Shown here: piece by piece, positions 11,171 to 19,835 of the stretch | Layout of the letters: each line of letters starts with the position of its first letter | How positions within the stretch are numbered: position 1 is the stretch's first letter | DNA from: Planctomycetota bacterium | GTDB lineage: Bacteria; Planctomycetota; Planctomycetia; Isosphaerales; Isosphaeraceae | DNA: 48,082 nucleotides | Direction: 5' to 3' | NCBI GenBank assembly: GCA_021777845.1 | Contig: JAJYDB010000002.1 | Coordinates: 1-48,082 of the forward strand | Position numbers and translations under genes: made by a program | The notes under the pieces: generated by a model | Told to the model about the DNA's origin: nothing | Seen by the model: the letters and a program-made list of their open reading frames with translations, nothing else | The model's database searches: none

Positions 11171-11854
11171 ATGCGAGTGGTCGACAATCAGAGCATCAAG
11201 GCGGTCGTCTTCGATCTCGACGGCTTGATGTTTGACACGGAAGCCTTGTTTTACGTTGTCGCGCGTGCGGCGGTCGCCGAGCGAGGCTTCGCTTTCACGC
11301 CCGAGGTGATGGCGTCGCTGATCGGTCGTCGCGGCGAGGAGGTAAACGCCGTCTGGCGCGGCCTGCTCGGCGCGGACGCCGACATCGAGAGCTTTCTCGC
11401 CGACGTGCGCGAACGATTCCGCGCGCGTCTCCACGACGTCCGTCCTTCGACCGGCCTAGCAAGCCTGCTCAAGGAACTCGAGCGGCTCGGGATTCCGCGC
11501 GCCGTCGCGACGTCCTCGCGGCGCGCGTACGCACTCGATCTCCTCGAACGACATCGCGTCATCCACCTGTTTTCTTTCGTGCTCACGTCGGAAGACGTGA
11601 CGCGGGGCAAGCCCGACCCCGAGGTCTATCAACTCGCCGGAAAGCGCTTTGGCCTCGATCCCGCCGAGCTGCTCGTGCTTGAGGACAGCGTTCCCGGCCT
11701 GGCCGCCGCGCGCGCTTCGGGAGCCTTCGCCGTCGGCGTCCCACACGAGCACAGCCCGGCGAAGTGCCTCGTCGACGCCCATCTCGTCGTCCCGAGGCTC
11801 GACGACGAGCGACTGCTCGCGATTCTGCGGAGAGGCCAAGGGGAGCCCGGTTGA
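11171..11854 (+). CDS. HAD superfamily hydrolase, subfamily IA (beta-phosphoglucomutase-like)
   Basis: The 227-residue protein has all HAD motifs: FDLDGLMFDTE with nucleophile D15 and acid/base D17, motif II Ser/Thr in AVATSSRRAYA, motif III Lys in GKPDPEVYQ, and the acidic motif IV in LVLEDSVPGLAAA. A helical cap lies between motifs I and II, as in phosphoglycolate phosphatase or beta-phosphoglucomutase relatives. The substrate cannot be read from sequence. The ATG at 11171 has AGGG at 11164 and is preferred to a TTG at 11132 that would overlap the preceding gene. Its stop codon overlaps the start of the next gene (TGATG), so the two are translationally coupled. Confidence 0.85.
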   Translation: MRVVDNQSIKAVVFDLDGLMFDTEALFYVVARAAVAERGFAFTPEVMASLIGRRGEEVNAVWRGLLGADADIESFLADVRERFRARLHDVRPSTGLASLLKELERLGIPRAVATSSRRAYALDLLERHRVIHLFSFVLTSEDVTRGKPDPEVYQLAGKRFGLDPAELLVLEDSVPGLAAARASGAFAVGVPHEHSPAKCLVDAHLVVPRLDDERLLAILRRGQGEPG

Positions 11855-12546
11855 TGAACGATCTCCCCTCCGACCTCGAAGCGACCGCGGACACCCCCGC
11901 TTGGATGTATGTCGCGCCCTTCGGCGTCTTCCTCGTCTTCACGAATCTCGAAGCACTGATGCCGGCCGCGCTTGGCGGCTATCCCGCCGGATACGCCCTC
12001 AAAGTCGTCGCAACCTCAGTCGCCCTCCGTCGCTGCCGCGCGATTCTGCGCGACCTCCGGCCGATGCCAGGCCCGGTCGCAATGACCGCCGCGGTCGTGC
12101 TCGGATTCGTCGTCGCCGCGGCCTGGGTCGGACTCGACGGTCGCTACCCGACGTTCGGCCTGCTCGGCACGCGCGAAGCCTTCGACCCGTTTATCCTTCG
12201 ATCCCCGCTCGACTCGCTGTTCATCGCGGTTCGGATGTGCGGGCTGGTCGTGCTCGTGCCCTTCGTCGAAGAACTGTTCTGGCGGTCGTTCGTCTGGCGT
12301 TGGATCATCGATCAAGACTTCCACAAGATCGAGATTGGACGTTGGTCGCCCGCGGCGGCAACCGTCACGACGCTCCTGTTCACCGCCTCGCACCCCGAGT
12401 GGTTGCCGGCGCTCTTGACCGGCGCCGCGTGGTCGGCCCTGCTCGTGCGGACCCGCAGCGTCTCCGCGTGCGTCGCCAGTCACATCGCCGCGAATCTTGG
12501 ACTGGGCCTCTACGTCATATCCACACACGCTTGGAAGTTCTGGTAA
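11854..12546 (+). CDS. CPBP/CAAX-type intramembrane glutamic protease, exosortase-associated type
   Basis: An integral membrane protein of 230 residues with several hydrophobic helices. The catalytic signature of the CPBP (Abi/Rce1) family is present: EELFWR (E139, E140, R144), FTASH (F176-H180) and HIAAN (H210, N214). The third and fourth signature residues are spaced as expected. The overall layout and the SHPEWLPALLTGAAW segment recall the 'CAAX prenyl protease-related' proteins that accompany exosortase/PEP-CTERM systems in planctomycetes and other Gram-negatives. No exosortase is visible in this window. The ATG overlaps the stop of the upstream HAD gene and an AGGGGAG site precedes it. 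The substrate is unknown. Confidence 0.75.
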   Translation: MNDLPSDLEATADTPAWMYVAPFGVFLVFTNLEALMPAALGGYPAGYALKVVATSVALRRCRAILRDLRPMPGPVAMTAAVVLGFVVAAAWVGLDGRYPTFGLLGTREAFDPFILRSPLDSLFIAVRMCGLVVLVPFVEELFWRSFVWRWIIDQDFHKIEIGRWSPAAATVTTLLFTASHPEWLPALLTGAAWSALLVRTRSVSACVASHIAANLGLGLYVISTHAWKFW

Positions 12547-12627
12547 GCTCAAGGCGTAACTTCTCGCGAGCCGAATCCGAACGGCCGCTGCCGCCGTGAT
12601 CGAACCTCGTCAGCAAGGATCGACTCG

Positions 12628-13872
12628 ATGTTCATCCCTTGGAGCACCGACGCGCCCGTCTATCATTGGCCGTTCGCGACCGTTGGACTCATCGTCGCGT
12701 GCGTCGCGGTCTTCGTCGCGCAGCAGATGCCGGAGCCCGAACAGATCGAGAGCTTCATGCTCGCCGTTGGCGACGGTATCCACCCGCTTCAGTGGGTGAC
12801 CAATAATTTCATGCACGGCGATATCTCGCACTTGATCGGCAATATGATCTTCCTCTGGGCGTTTGGCCTCATCGTCGAGGGCAAGGTCGGCCCGCTCTGG
12901 ATGCTCGCGATTTTTGTCGGCATCGGCGCGGTCGACGGCGCTCTCGAGCAGTTCCTCTTCCTTCATTCCGAGCCCGCGCACGCTCTCGGCGCGTCGACTT
13001 CGATCTACGGACTGCTTGCGATCGCGCTGGTCTGGGCTCCCGAAAATCGAATTCACAGTTGGATGTTCCTCCGCTTCTATCCCATCGAGATCTCCCTGCG
13101 AGTGGTGACGTTTGCGTTGTTGTACCTCGGCCTGGAGATCTTTTGGATCCTCTTTCGCGGGTGGAGAATGTCGAGCGAGTTCGCGCACCTGTCGGGCGCT
13201 TTGCTCGGCCTCGCGACCGGCGCGGCGATGGTCAAACTTAACCTCGTCGACTGCGAGGGCTGGGACCTCTTTTCGGTTGTGAGCGGTCGCGCCGGACGAT
13301 CAAGCGGCGGGCGCGGACGACGATCCGACCTCGCTCGCGAAGCACACAATATGCGGCAGGCGGCGTACTTCGAGTCGAACTCGTCGTCGACTTCGAAGAC
13401 CAGGCCGCGACGCGGGAAGCCCAAAAAGAAGTCCGACGAACTCGGCGACGAAGATCGTCTCGCCTTGGCCTCGCGTCGCCTGCGGAGCTGCGTCGACAAC
13501 GCCGACGCGCGCGCCGCCTACGCCGCGTTCGCGCACGCGCGGACCTCTATTCCAGGCTGGAAACCCGCCGAATCCGACTGGATCGATCTCGTCAAACTCG
13601 TCTGCGACGAACGACTCTGGCCCGAAGCCGCCGCCGTCATCGAGCCTTACCTGCGCGAGTCGCGAGATCCGCGGCCGAACATTCGCGTCAAACTTGCTCA
13701 GATCTACATCAACGAGTTGCAACGGCCCACGCGCGGCCGCCGCGTGCTCGACAGGCTCACACCCGACGAACTCCGCGGCGACCTGGCGAAACTACGCGCG
13801 GCACTCGCGCGCCGCGCCGACGAAATGGTCGCCGACGGCGTCTATGAGCTCGAAGACGAGCCCGCGCCCTGA
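12628..13872 (+). CDS. Rhomboid-family intramembrane serine protease with C-terminal soluble domain
   Basis: Residues 1-215 form a rhomboid core of about six membrane helices. HGDISHLIGN (H68, N72) is the oxyanion motif in helix 2, S123 in GASTSIYG is the expected nucleophile and H187 in EFAHLSGALLG the expected base. The nucleophile motif is GAST rather than the usual GxSG. Residues 220-414 are soluble: a basic, Ser-rich linker (about 225-275), then a helical region with helix pairs resembling TPR units (DWIDLVKLVCDERLWPEAAA and ELQRPTRGRRVLDRL). Rhomboids cleave membrane proteins within or near their transmembrane helix. It follows the CPBP protease by 81 bases in the same direction, giving two intramembrane proteases side by side. 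Whether this one is active depends on tolerance of the GAST variant. Confidence 0.8.
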   Translation: MFIPWSTDAPVYHWPFATVGLIVACVAVFVAQQMPEPEQIESFMLAVGDGIHPLQWVTNNFMHGDISHLIGNMIFLWAFGLIVEGKVGPLWMLAIFVGIGAVDGALEQFLFLHSEPAHALGASTSIYGLLAIALVWAPENRIHSWMFLRFYPIEISLRVVTFALLYLGLEIFWILFRGWRMSSEFAHLSGALLGLATGAAMVKLNLVDCEGWDLFSVVSGRAGRSSGGRGRRSDLAREAHNMRQAAYFESNSSSTSKTRPRRGKPKKKSDELGDEDRLALASRRLRSCVDNADARAAYAAFAHARTSIPGWKPAESDWIDLVKLVCDERLWPEAAAVIEPYLRESRDPRPNIRVKLAQIYINELQRPTRGRRVLDRLTPDELRGDLAKLRAALARRADEMVADGVYELEDEPAP

Positions 13873-13953
13873 CGCTCCGGCTTCCAATTCGGTTCTAGAG
13901 CATGATCACACCGATATCTGCACTTATATCAATGTCTTCGCCCAATAAATGCT

Positions 13954-15141
13954 TCATGCCGCTTTCAACCAGGCGCGGATCGCGCCGAGGTCGCCCGGCC
14001 ATTGGTCGCCGACGCGACGACTGACGAAGGCGTCGAAGAGTAGGTCGAGGGTCTCGGCAAGGTGTCGCAGGGCATCGACTCGGCCCGCGCGCGCCGCGGA
14101 TTCCTCGAGCCGCTCCTCGTCGCGCGGGAGACTCGCCCCGGCGACCGCGAGCGACTCCGCCTGCAGCGTCAGGTCGTATTGAGCCCCTTGACGCGCGATG
14201 ATCATGCCGGCCTTACGCGGCAGCTTGCCCGCTTGCAGCGCCCGCAAGGCCTCGGGTAGCCGCGCAGGGCCGTCGTTGGAGAGCGTATCGCGCCCCGAGA
14301 CGCCGCGCGGGCACTCGAGCTGCAGCGTCTTCGCGAGCATCACCGACACGTCGGAGCCGTCCGCGAGCGGAACCACTCCACCGTTGTGAAGCGTCGCGTG
14401 CCAAAGCCAAAGCAGGAACTCGTTTCCCAAAACGTCTCGTGCGTCGGGGCTGGACTCCGCCCAAACAATGTCCGAACCGCCGCTCGATGGGGTTCCGAGG
14501 TCGAAGTGGTCGTCGTCGTGAAAAATCGAAGGCGCATAACGCTCCCAAATCGACGTGCGCCCACTCGTCGCGGCGCTCGCCGACGCCAGCGTGCCCGCGG
14601 TGATCGGTTCCAGCTCGCGCCCGAACGTCTCGCGCTGCAAAACCATCAATCGTTCGAGCACCGACGAACTCGTCGCGCCCGCATAAAGGACGTTCGACCT
14701 GCCGTCCCAAAGCACCGGGTACAACGCCTGCTTGCGGTATCGGCCGTCGGCGGCCTCGACCTCGGCTCGCTGTACCGCCGCCTCCTTCGCTTCGACACGC
14801 TGCGCTTTCGTCGGCCGCCCGCTTGGGTTCAACCGTGCGCGAGCGTCGAGCTCGATCCTCGTGTAGGCGCGCAAGAGTGAGGCGGGGATCTTGTCCACGT
14901 CGACTCGAATCGCCAGATGCAAAGCGTCGTTCACGACGTTTTTGGCCAGATCGAAGTCAAAATCGAGCACGTGTTCGCCCGCGATCCAGCCGAACGAAAC
15001 GCCGTCGGTCGTCTCCACCGGCCCGCGACGCCCGAGCGCATTCGCCTCGACGCGCTCAAGATGCTCCGGCCCAAACGGCAAGGGAGCCTCGCCGCTCACA
15101 CGATAGCGCATGTAGGCGAGGCGTCCATTCATGAATCCCAT
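13954..15141 (-). CDS. RdgC-like protein
   Basis: 395 residues, no signal peptide. The first 190 residues follow the RdgC plan. A start with a short hydrophobic strand (MGFMNGRLAYMRYRV) is followed by GVSFGWIAGEHVLDFDF, then RVDVDKIPASLLRAYTR corresponding to the 'KILPS.VIK' helix. A charged Lys/Arg/Glu-rich helix comes next, then YRKQALYPVLWDG..NVLYAGA, the counterpart of the 'LLPRAFSR..WID..NGLIMVD' strand pair. RdgC of proteobacteria is a ring-shaped double-stranded DNA-binding protein that restrains RecA. The C-terminal half is less recognisable. The ATG at 15141 was chosen because GGAGAG (15149-15154) lies 7 bases before it; an ORF extension to 15204 has no such site. It is convergent with the rhomboid gene. 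Function here is unproven. Confidence 0.5.
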   Translation of the reverse strand: MGFMNGRLAYMRYRVSGEAPLPFGPEHLERVEANALGRRGPVETTDGVSFGWIAGEHVLDFDFDLAKNVVNDALHLAIRVDVDKIPASLLRAYTRIELDARARLNPSGRPTKAQRVEAKEAAVQRAEVEAADGRYRKQALYPVLWDGRSNVLYAGATSSSVLERLMVLQRETFGRELEPITAGTLASASAATSGRTSIWERYAPSIFHDDDHFDLGTPSSGGSDIVWAESSPDARDVLGNEFLLWLWHATLHNGGVVPLADGSDVSVMLAKTLQLECPRGVSGRDTLSNDGPARLPEALRALQAGKLPRKAGMIIARQGAQYDLTLQAESLAVAGASLPRDEERLEESAARAGRVDALRHLAETLDLLFDAFVSRRVGDQWPGDLGAIRAWLKAA

Positions 15142-15406
15142 GACCAAGCTCTCCGTTTGACGCGCCTCCGGCGCAGCGGCACCCGCAAGCCTCTCCGACG
15201 GCATCGTCCCAAGTCGCTCAAAAACACAACCCGGGCCTCTGCATCATCGACTTCAACAGCAATCCCCCTGGAGGCATTCCGAGAGCCTTCGTACCCGCCC
15301 TCAAAGTGTCGCGACACGAGGCGAGACCCCGCGGCTTGCGCAAATTTGACCCGTTGCGCACAATCCCCGGGTGCGAACTCGTCAAAATCGCGAAAAAATG
15401 ACGCGG

Positions 15407-15904
15407 TCACGTTAAGTTCACAAATTGCAGCGGATACTCCGGCCCGTTCTTCTTGAGATGAGCAATCACCTGCTGCAACTCGTCGAGCTTCTTGCCGGTC
15501 ACGCGAAGCTTGTTATCCATGATCTGGGCCTGGACCTTCAGCTTGAGCTGCTTGATCGACTTCACCAACTCGCGGGCGTCGTCGGATTCGATCCCGACGT
15601 GCAGCGTCGCAATCTCCCGGACCGAGTCGTGCGACGCCTCCTCAAGCTTGCCTCGCTTCAAAGCGGTGACCGCGATTCCGCGCTTCGCCATCTTCTCTTT
15701 CAGCATTTGCACAACCGTGTCGAGCTGCGCCTTGTGATCCGCGAGCATCGTAATCTTTTGGTCTTTTTTGTCGTACTCGATCGACGCGCGGGTCCCCTTG
15801 AAGTCGTAACGCACGGCAATCTCGTGTTGCGCCTGCACCACGGCGTTGTGCATCTCGGCGGTATTCACTTCGCTCACCACGTCGAACGAATGGTTGTCGG
15901 ACAC
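15407..15904 (-). CDS. yajQ: YajQ family nucleotide/RNA-binding protein
   Basis: YajQ proteins are small cytoplasmic proteins with two ferredoxin-like folds that bind nucleotides (cyclic di-GMP in some species) or RNA. The product is 165 residues, the normal family length, and starts (V)SDNHSFDVVSEVNTAEMHNA. Family motifs follow: RYDFKGTRASIEYDKKD, KMAKRGIAVTALKRGK and LRVTGKKLDELQQVI. The start is taken as GTG at 15904 because GAGGAG (15911-15916) sits 6 bases before it and the family begins here. An in-frame extension to 15970 would add 22 unrelated acidic residues. It is 265 bases upstream of the RdgC-like gene on the same strand. Confidence 0.93.
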   Translation of the reverse strand: MSDNHSFDVVSEVNTAEMHNAVVQAQHEIAVRYDFKGTRASIEYDKKDQKITMLADHKAQLDTVVQMLKEKMAKRGIAVTALKRGKLEEASHDSVREIATLHVGIESDDARELVKSIKQLKLKVQAQIMDNKLRVTGKKLDELQQVIAHLKKNGPEYPLQFVNLT

Positions 15905-16062
15905 CGCGGCCTCCTCTTCTTCACTTGGATTCGCGAATTCAGTCTCGCTACCATCAATATCGCGAGCCAACGTCCGAAAACACCCCCAATATCACGCGAC
16001 TTGCCCGCGGAACTCAAGCGAGCCTCGCGCCGCAGGGCCGCCTGAAACCGGAGCCCGCCTCA

Positions 16063-17541
16063 ATGTGCCTAGGTTTGGCAGCCGTCATATTGCTCGCCCT
16101 GTCGGCCGCTTGCGACGAGAAAGCCCCGCCGGTGCAGTCGCCCGCCGCCGAAAGGCTCTCCGCCTCGAACGCGATGGGTGTCGGACATTGGAACGGCGAG
16201 CTCCGAGTGACCGCGGGCCTGAAACTCCGCCTCGTACTGCATGTCGAAGCCGCAAAAGCCCCCTCAACAACCCTGACAGCCCTGTTGGACAGCCCCGATC
16301 AAGGCGCCAAGGGGCTGCCGGTGAATTTGATCGAGGTCCAAGACGGCAAACTGGTTTTCGAGCTCAAGGAAATCGGCGCGCGATTCGAGGGCGAGCTTAA
16401 CAAAGCAGGCAACGAGGCCAAAGGAATCTGGTCGCAGGGACCCGCCAAGCTGCCGATCACCTTCAAAAAGTCGGACACCCCGAGCCTGGAGCCGAAGAGA
16501 CCACAGACGCCTCAAGGCATCCCGCCCTACCGCGCCGAGGCCGTGAAGTTCGAGAACAAGGCCGCTGCGGCCACACTCGCCGGAACGCTGACCTTGCCGC
16601 GCGGCGACGGCCCGTTTCCGGCCGCACTTTTGATCACAGGCTCCGGGCCGCAGGACCGCGATGAAACGATCTTCGCGCACAAGCCGTTCCTGGTAATCGC
16701 CGACGCACTCACGCGCCGAGGGGTCGCGGTTCTGCGTTACGACGACCGCGGCGTCGCCGAGTCGACCGGATCCTCCACAAAAGCGACGAGCGCCGATTTC
16801 GCCGACGACGCTCTCGCCGGCATTGCTTATCTAAAGAGTCGTCGCGACGTCGACCCGAACCGAATCGGAATCATCGGCCACAGCGAGGGGGGAATCATCG
16901 CGGCAATGATCGCGGCCGAGACACCCAGCCTCGCCTTTATCGTCATGCTCGCCGGAACCGGAGTCCCAGGCGACGACATCGTCCGGAAGCAACTCGTCGA
17001 CGTGCTGAAATCGACCGGAGCCGATGCGGCTGCCGTGAAGAAAGCCGTCGACTTTCAATCCACAGCCCTCGATATCGCCGAGCGCGAAATCGACCCGCGG
17101 GTAGCTGATGCCAAGCTGCGTAAACTGGGCGAGGACGTCTTAAAAGACGAGCCCGATGAAATTCGAACACGCATGAAGCCGATCCTCGACCAGCAACTTG
17201 GAATGCTCGTCTCCCCTTGGTTCCGGTATTTTTTGGCGTTCGACCCCGGTCCAGCGCTTTCGAAGACGCGTTGCCCGGTGCTCGCTCTCAACGGCGAAAA
17301 GGATACTCAGGTCGATGCATCGGTCAATCTGACCGCCATCCGCGCGGCACTCGGACACGGGAAAAACCCGGATGCGACCACTCGTGCGTTACCCGGCCTC
17401 AACCACCTGTTCCAGCCGTGCAAGACCGGATCGCCGCAAGAGTACGTCCAGATCGAAACCACCTTTGAGCCGACGGCACTCAAACTTCTCAGCGACTGGG
17501 TCGTCGAACACACGCTCAAAACCGTCCCCATCGCGAAGTGA
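16063..17541 (+). CDS. Secreted alpha/beta hydrolase (probable lipoprotein)
   Basis: An alpha/beta-hydrolase with an N-terminal export signal (CLGLAAVILLALSAACDE), in which the Cys after LSAA may be a lipoprotein site, although the segment lacks a basic start. Residues 25-150 form a separate beta-rich N-terminal domain. The hydrolase domain (about 155-492) has the oxyanion segment ALLITGSGPQDRDE, nucleophile S274 in GHSEGG, acid D414 in NGEKDTQVD and base H448 in LPGLNHLFQ. This layout is common in planctomycete and Bacteroidetes periplasmic esterases/peptidases; the substrate is unknown. The start is uncertain, as no clear ribosome binding site precedes the ATG and the frame is open back to 15925, overlapping the yajQ leader. 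It is divergent from yajQ. Confidence 0.8.
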   Translation: MCLGLAAVILLALSAACDEKAPPVQSPAAERLSASNAMGVGHWNGELRVTAGLKLRLVLHVEAAKAPSTTLTALLDSPDQGAKGLPVNLIEVQDGKLVFELKEIGARFEGELNKAGNEAKGIWSQGPAKLPITFKKSDTPSLEPKRPQTPQGIPPYRAEAVKFENKAAAATLAGTLTLPRGDGPFPAALLITGSGPQDRDETIFAHKPFLVIADALTRRGVAVLRYDDRGVAESTGSSTKATSADFADDALAGIAYLKSRRDVDPNRIGIIGHSEGGIIAAMIAAETPSLAFIVMLAGTGVPGDDIVRKQLVDVLKSTGADAAAVKKAVDFQSTALDIAEREIDPRVADAKLRKLGEDVLKDEPDEIRTRMKPILDQQLGMLVSPWFRYFLAFDPGPALSKTRCPVLALNGEKDTQVDASVNLTAIRAALGHGKNPDATTRALPGLNHLFQPCKTGSPQEYVQIETTFEPTALKLLSDWVVEHTLKTVPIAK

Positions 17542-17887
17542 GTCAAGCGCGCGACCACAGGCCGCCGACCGAGGCGGGCCAAATCTCGACGTAACATCAA
17601 GTGCCAATTGATCACAAGCCACTTTGGCTTTGTTTCGTCGGTCGCCCTCGCACAGCATGCGCGACGACGTTCAGCCGCGTTCGACAAGATGCCGAAACGA
17701 ACCAGACCTCCCCGATCGGTCTGAGCCCGGCCCCGCCTCAACGCGTTCGCAGAGAACCCGCGACACTCGTAACCCGACAAGGTCCAGCCAACCGCGCCTG
17801 CATGCAGCGAGATCTGTTCCCGACGCCTCAAGGCTTCGGAACGGGATCAAGAACCTCGCGTCGGCGAGTCGGCCAAGCTCGGCCACC
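17542..17887. other. Convergent intergenic region, no gene recognised
   Basis: The space lies between the 3' ends of the hydrolase and the radical SAM gene. Short frames exist on both strands, but none has a ribosome binding site or protein-like composition. No strong terminator with a T tract was found, although transcripts converge here. Confidence 0.4.
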
Positions 17888-19450
17888 TCAATAAGAATTG
17901 TAGACCGGACTACGACCGCTCGCCATTTGACGCGCCATCGTGTGCGCATGATAGTGCTGCGCACACTTAATCACGTAAAAAAGCCAAAGACCGGGATCGG
18001 GACGCTTTTTCATCAAGTTCCAAATGCGTTTGGTGTAGTAACGACGGAGGTGTTTTTCAGGAATACCGCTCATCATGCGGGTGTAGAGTCCGAGAAACTG
18101 GCCGAGAAACAACCCTTGAGTGGAGAGCATCCGCCCGAGATGGCTCTTCCAGTACCGTTGCCGGCCGCGGCCCATATCGAGTTTACCGTCGATGAAGAGA
18201 GCGTCGAGGCGTTCGAAAAATGCGTCGGGCGCGTACAGGTCGTCCATGACCGCGACGTACCCTTCGAGTAGCGCTTCGCGGCTGATTTTCAAGGGAATCA
18301 CGTTGGTGCCGAATTCAGGCTCGTCGGCATTGTCGAGTCGTCCCTCGGCCGCTAATCGCTCGTGGAGTGGAGTCTTGCGGATGGCGTAAAGCATCCCGAC
18401 CATCGCGGTGGAGATGCGGGCGTCGCGGAGAAATTCGCGTTGCGCGTCGAAGATGGTTTCGTCGTCGTGGTCGAAGCCCAAAATCATGCCGCACCAAACT
18501 TCGAGTCCGGCGTCCTGCACTCGGTGTACTTTCTCGATGAGCGTTCCGCCGGTGCGCACATTTTGATACTTCTTGGTTTCGCGCAGCGAGGCTTCGTTCG
18601 GCGTTTCGATGCCGATGAAAACCGAGAGGAAGTTCGCTTCGACGAGCAGGTCCATCAATTCGGCGTCGTCGGCAAGGTCAATCGAGGCCTCGGTGAAAAA
18701 CGTGAGCGGGTACCCCTTCTTGTGCTGCCAAGCGATGATATCGCGCAGCACGTCCTTAATCGCCTTTTTATTCCCGATCAAATTGTCGTCGACCACGAAG
18801 ACGATGTTCGCTTTCTCGGCGAGCATCGCCTCGAGCTCGGCGATCACTTGCGCCGAGGTCTTGATCCTCGGCTTGCGGCCGAAGGTGACGATGATGTCGC
18901 AAAACTCGCACTGAAATGGACAACCGCGCGAAAATTGTAGACTTCCGAACAAATAATGCTTCATTTTAAGCAGGTCGAACCGAGGCACGGGCACGATCGA
19001 CATGTCGGACTTTTCGAGTTGTTCGTAGCGAAATTGCTGCAATCCCTGTTGCCATTCCTTGAGGAATTGCGGCCAGGTTTGCTCGGCCTCGCCGATGAAA
19101 ATTGCATCGGCGAGCCCTTCAAAGTAGTCCTCGTGCACAGTGACGAGCGGGCCGCCGACGACGGTGAACACGCCGCGCCGCTTCAGTTCGGTGAGGATTT
19201 CCTTCATCCGGAACCGTTGCACGCTCATGCCGGTAATGCCGACGATGTCGGCTTTTTGGCAGCGTTCGTAGTTGATCGCCTCGACGTTCTCGTCCATGAG
19301 CGTGACCGTGTGCTCGGTCGGCGTCAGTGCCGCCAAAAGCGGAAGGCACGCAACGGGGAGGTTCGCCCTCTTGCCCATGAACGGCAAGATGTGCTCCATT
19401 CCCCAGTAGGAGACCTCGAACCTCGGGTTGATCAACACGATGTCGGCCAT
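17888..19450 (-). CDS. B12-binding-type radical SAM protein (DUF4070/HpnP-BchE-like)
   Basis: 520 residues. The N-terminal 1-150 is a Rossmann-like B12-binding fold (ADIVLINPRFEVSYWGMEH, ADIVGITGMSVQRFR, FTVVGGPLVTVHEDY, FIGEAEQTW). The DxHxxG cobalamin-ligand motif is not visible. A radical SAM core follows with RGCPFQCEFCDI (C177, C181, C184) binding the 4Fe-4S cluster, then a C-terminal helical region (360-520) of the DUF4070 type. This layout is shared with the hopanoid C-2 methylase HpnP and related enzymes of lipid, pigment or antibiotic methylation; the actual substrate is not known. The ATG at 19450 has AAGGGG 6 bases upstream and is preferred to an extension reaching 19507. It is transcribed alone, divergently from the nitroreductase. 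Confidence 0.85.
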   Translation of the reverse strand: MADIVLINPRFEVSYWGMEHILPFMGKRANLPVACLPLLAALTPTEHTVTLMDENVEAINYERCQKADIVGITGMSVQRFRMKEILTELKRRGVFTVVGGPLVTVHEDYFEGLADAIFIGEAEQTWPQFLKEWQQGLQQFRYEQLEKSDMSIVPVPRFDLLKMKHYLFGSLQFSRGCPFQCEFCDIIVTFGRKPRIKTSAQVIAELEAMLAEKANIVFVVDDNLIGNKKAIKDVLRDIIAWQHKKGYPLTFFTEASIDLADDAELMDLLVEANFLSVFIGIETPNEASLRETKKYQNVRTGGTLIEKVHRVQDAGLEVWCGMILGFDHDDETIFDAQREFLRDARISTAMVGMLYAIRKTPLHERLAAEGRLDNADEPEFGTNVIPLKISREALLEGYVAVMDDLYAPDAFFERLDALFIDGKLDMGRGRQRYWKSHLGRMLSTQGLFLGQFLGLYTRMMSGIPEKHLRRYYTKRIWNLMKKRPDPGLWLFYVIKCAQHYHAHTMARQMASGRSPVYNSY

Positions 19451-19835
19451 CGTCGACCCCTTGCCCATACGTTTCATCCAACTCGGCGACTTGCCGTGCG
19501 GATCCACGCGAATGACGATTTGAATCGCTCAACCAGGTATCTTAGAGGATCGGCGAGCTTTTCCCAACAAATCAAATTTAGACAATTTCGATTTCGTCGC
19601 GAAATCAGGGCGCTCTGGGTGCTTTGGGGGGTTTGAGTCGTGTTTTTGCTCCAAGCTTTGATCACATCTATTCTTGCGCGACGACCCCGCCAGGCTTTGC
19701 TCTCCGATCCGGCGGCCTAACCAGACATCCTACCCGAGGGTACCTACTCGACGGTAACGCGACGATCGCTATGATCCAATCAGAATCGACACGGGCATCG
19801 TTGGCCGGCTTCAGGACTTTTGGGGTGATTCAACA
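19451..19835. other. Divergent promoter region between the radical SAM and nitroreductase genes
   Basis: 385 bases without a credible gene, clearly AT-richer than its surroundings around 19545-19680. A perfect palindrome with 7-bp arms (GATTTCG 19590-19596, CGAAATC 19600-19606, 3-base centre) is a possible operator. No promoter could be assigned with confidence. Confidence 0.4.

Noticed and set aside
15142-15204. N-terminal extension of the RdgC-like protein to 15204
   Set aside because: A GGAGAG site 7 bases before the ATG at 15141 and the conserved first strand mark the true start.
15905-15970. N-terminal extension of YajQ to 15970
   Set aside because: The extension overlaps the GAGGAG ribosome binding site of the GTG start and has no counterpart in the family.
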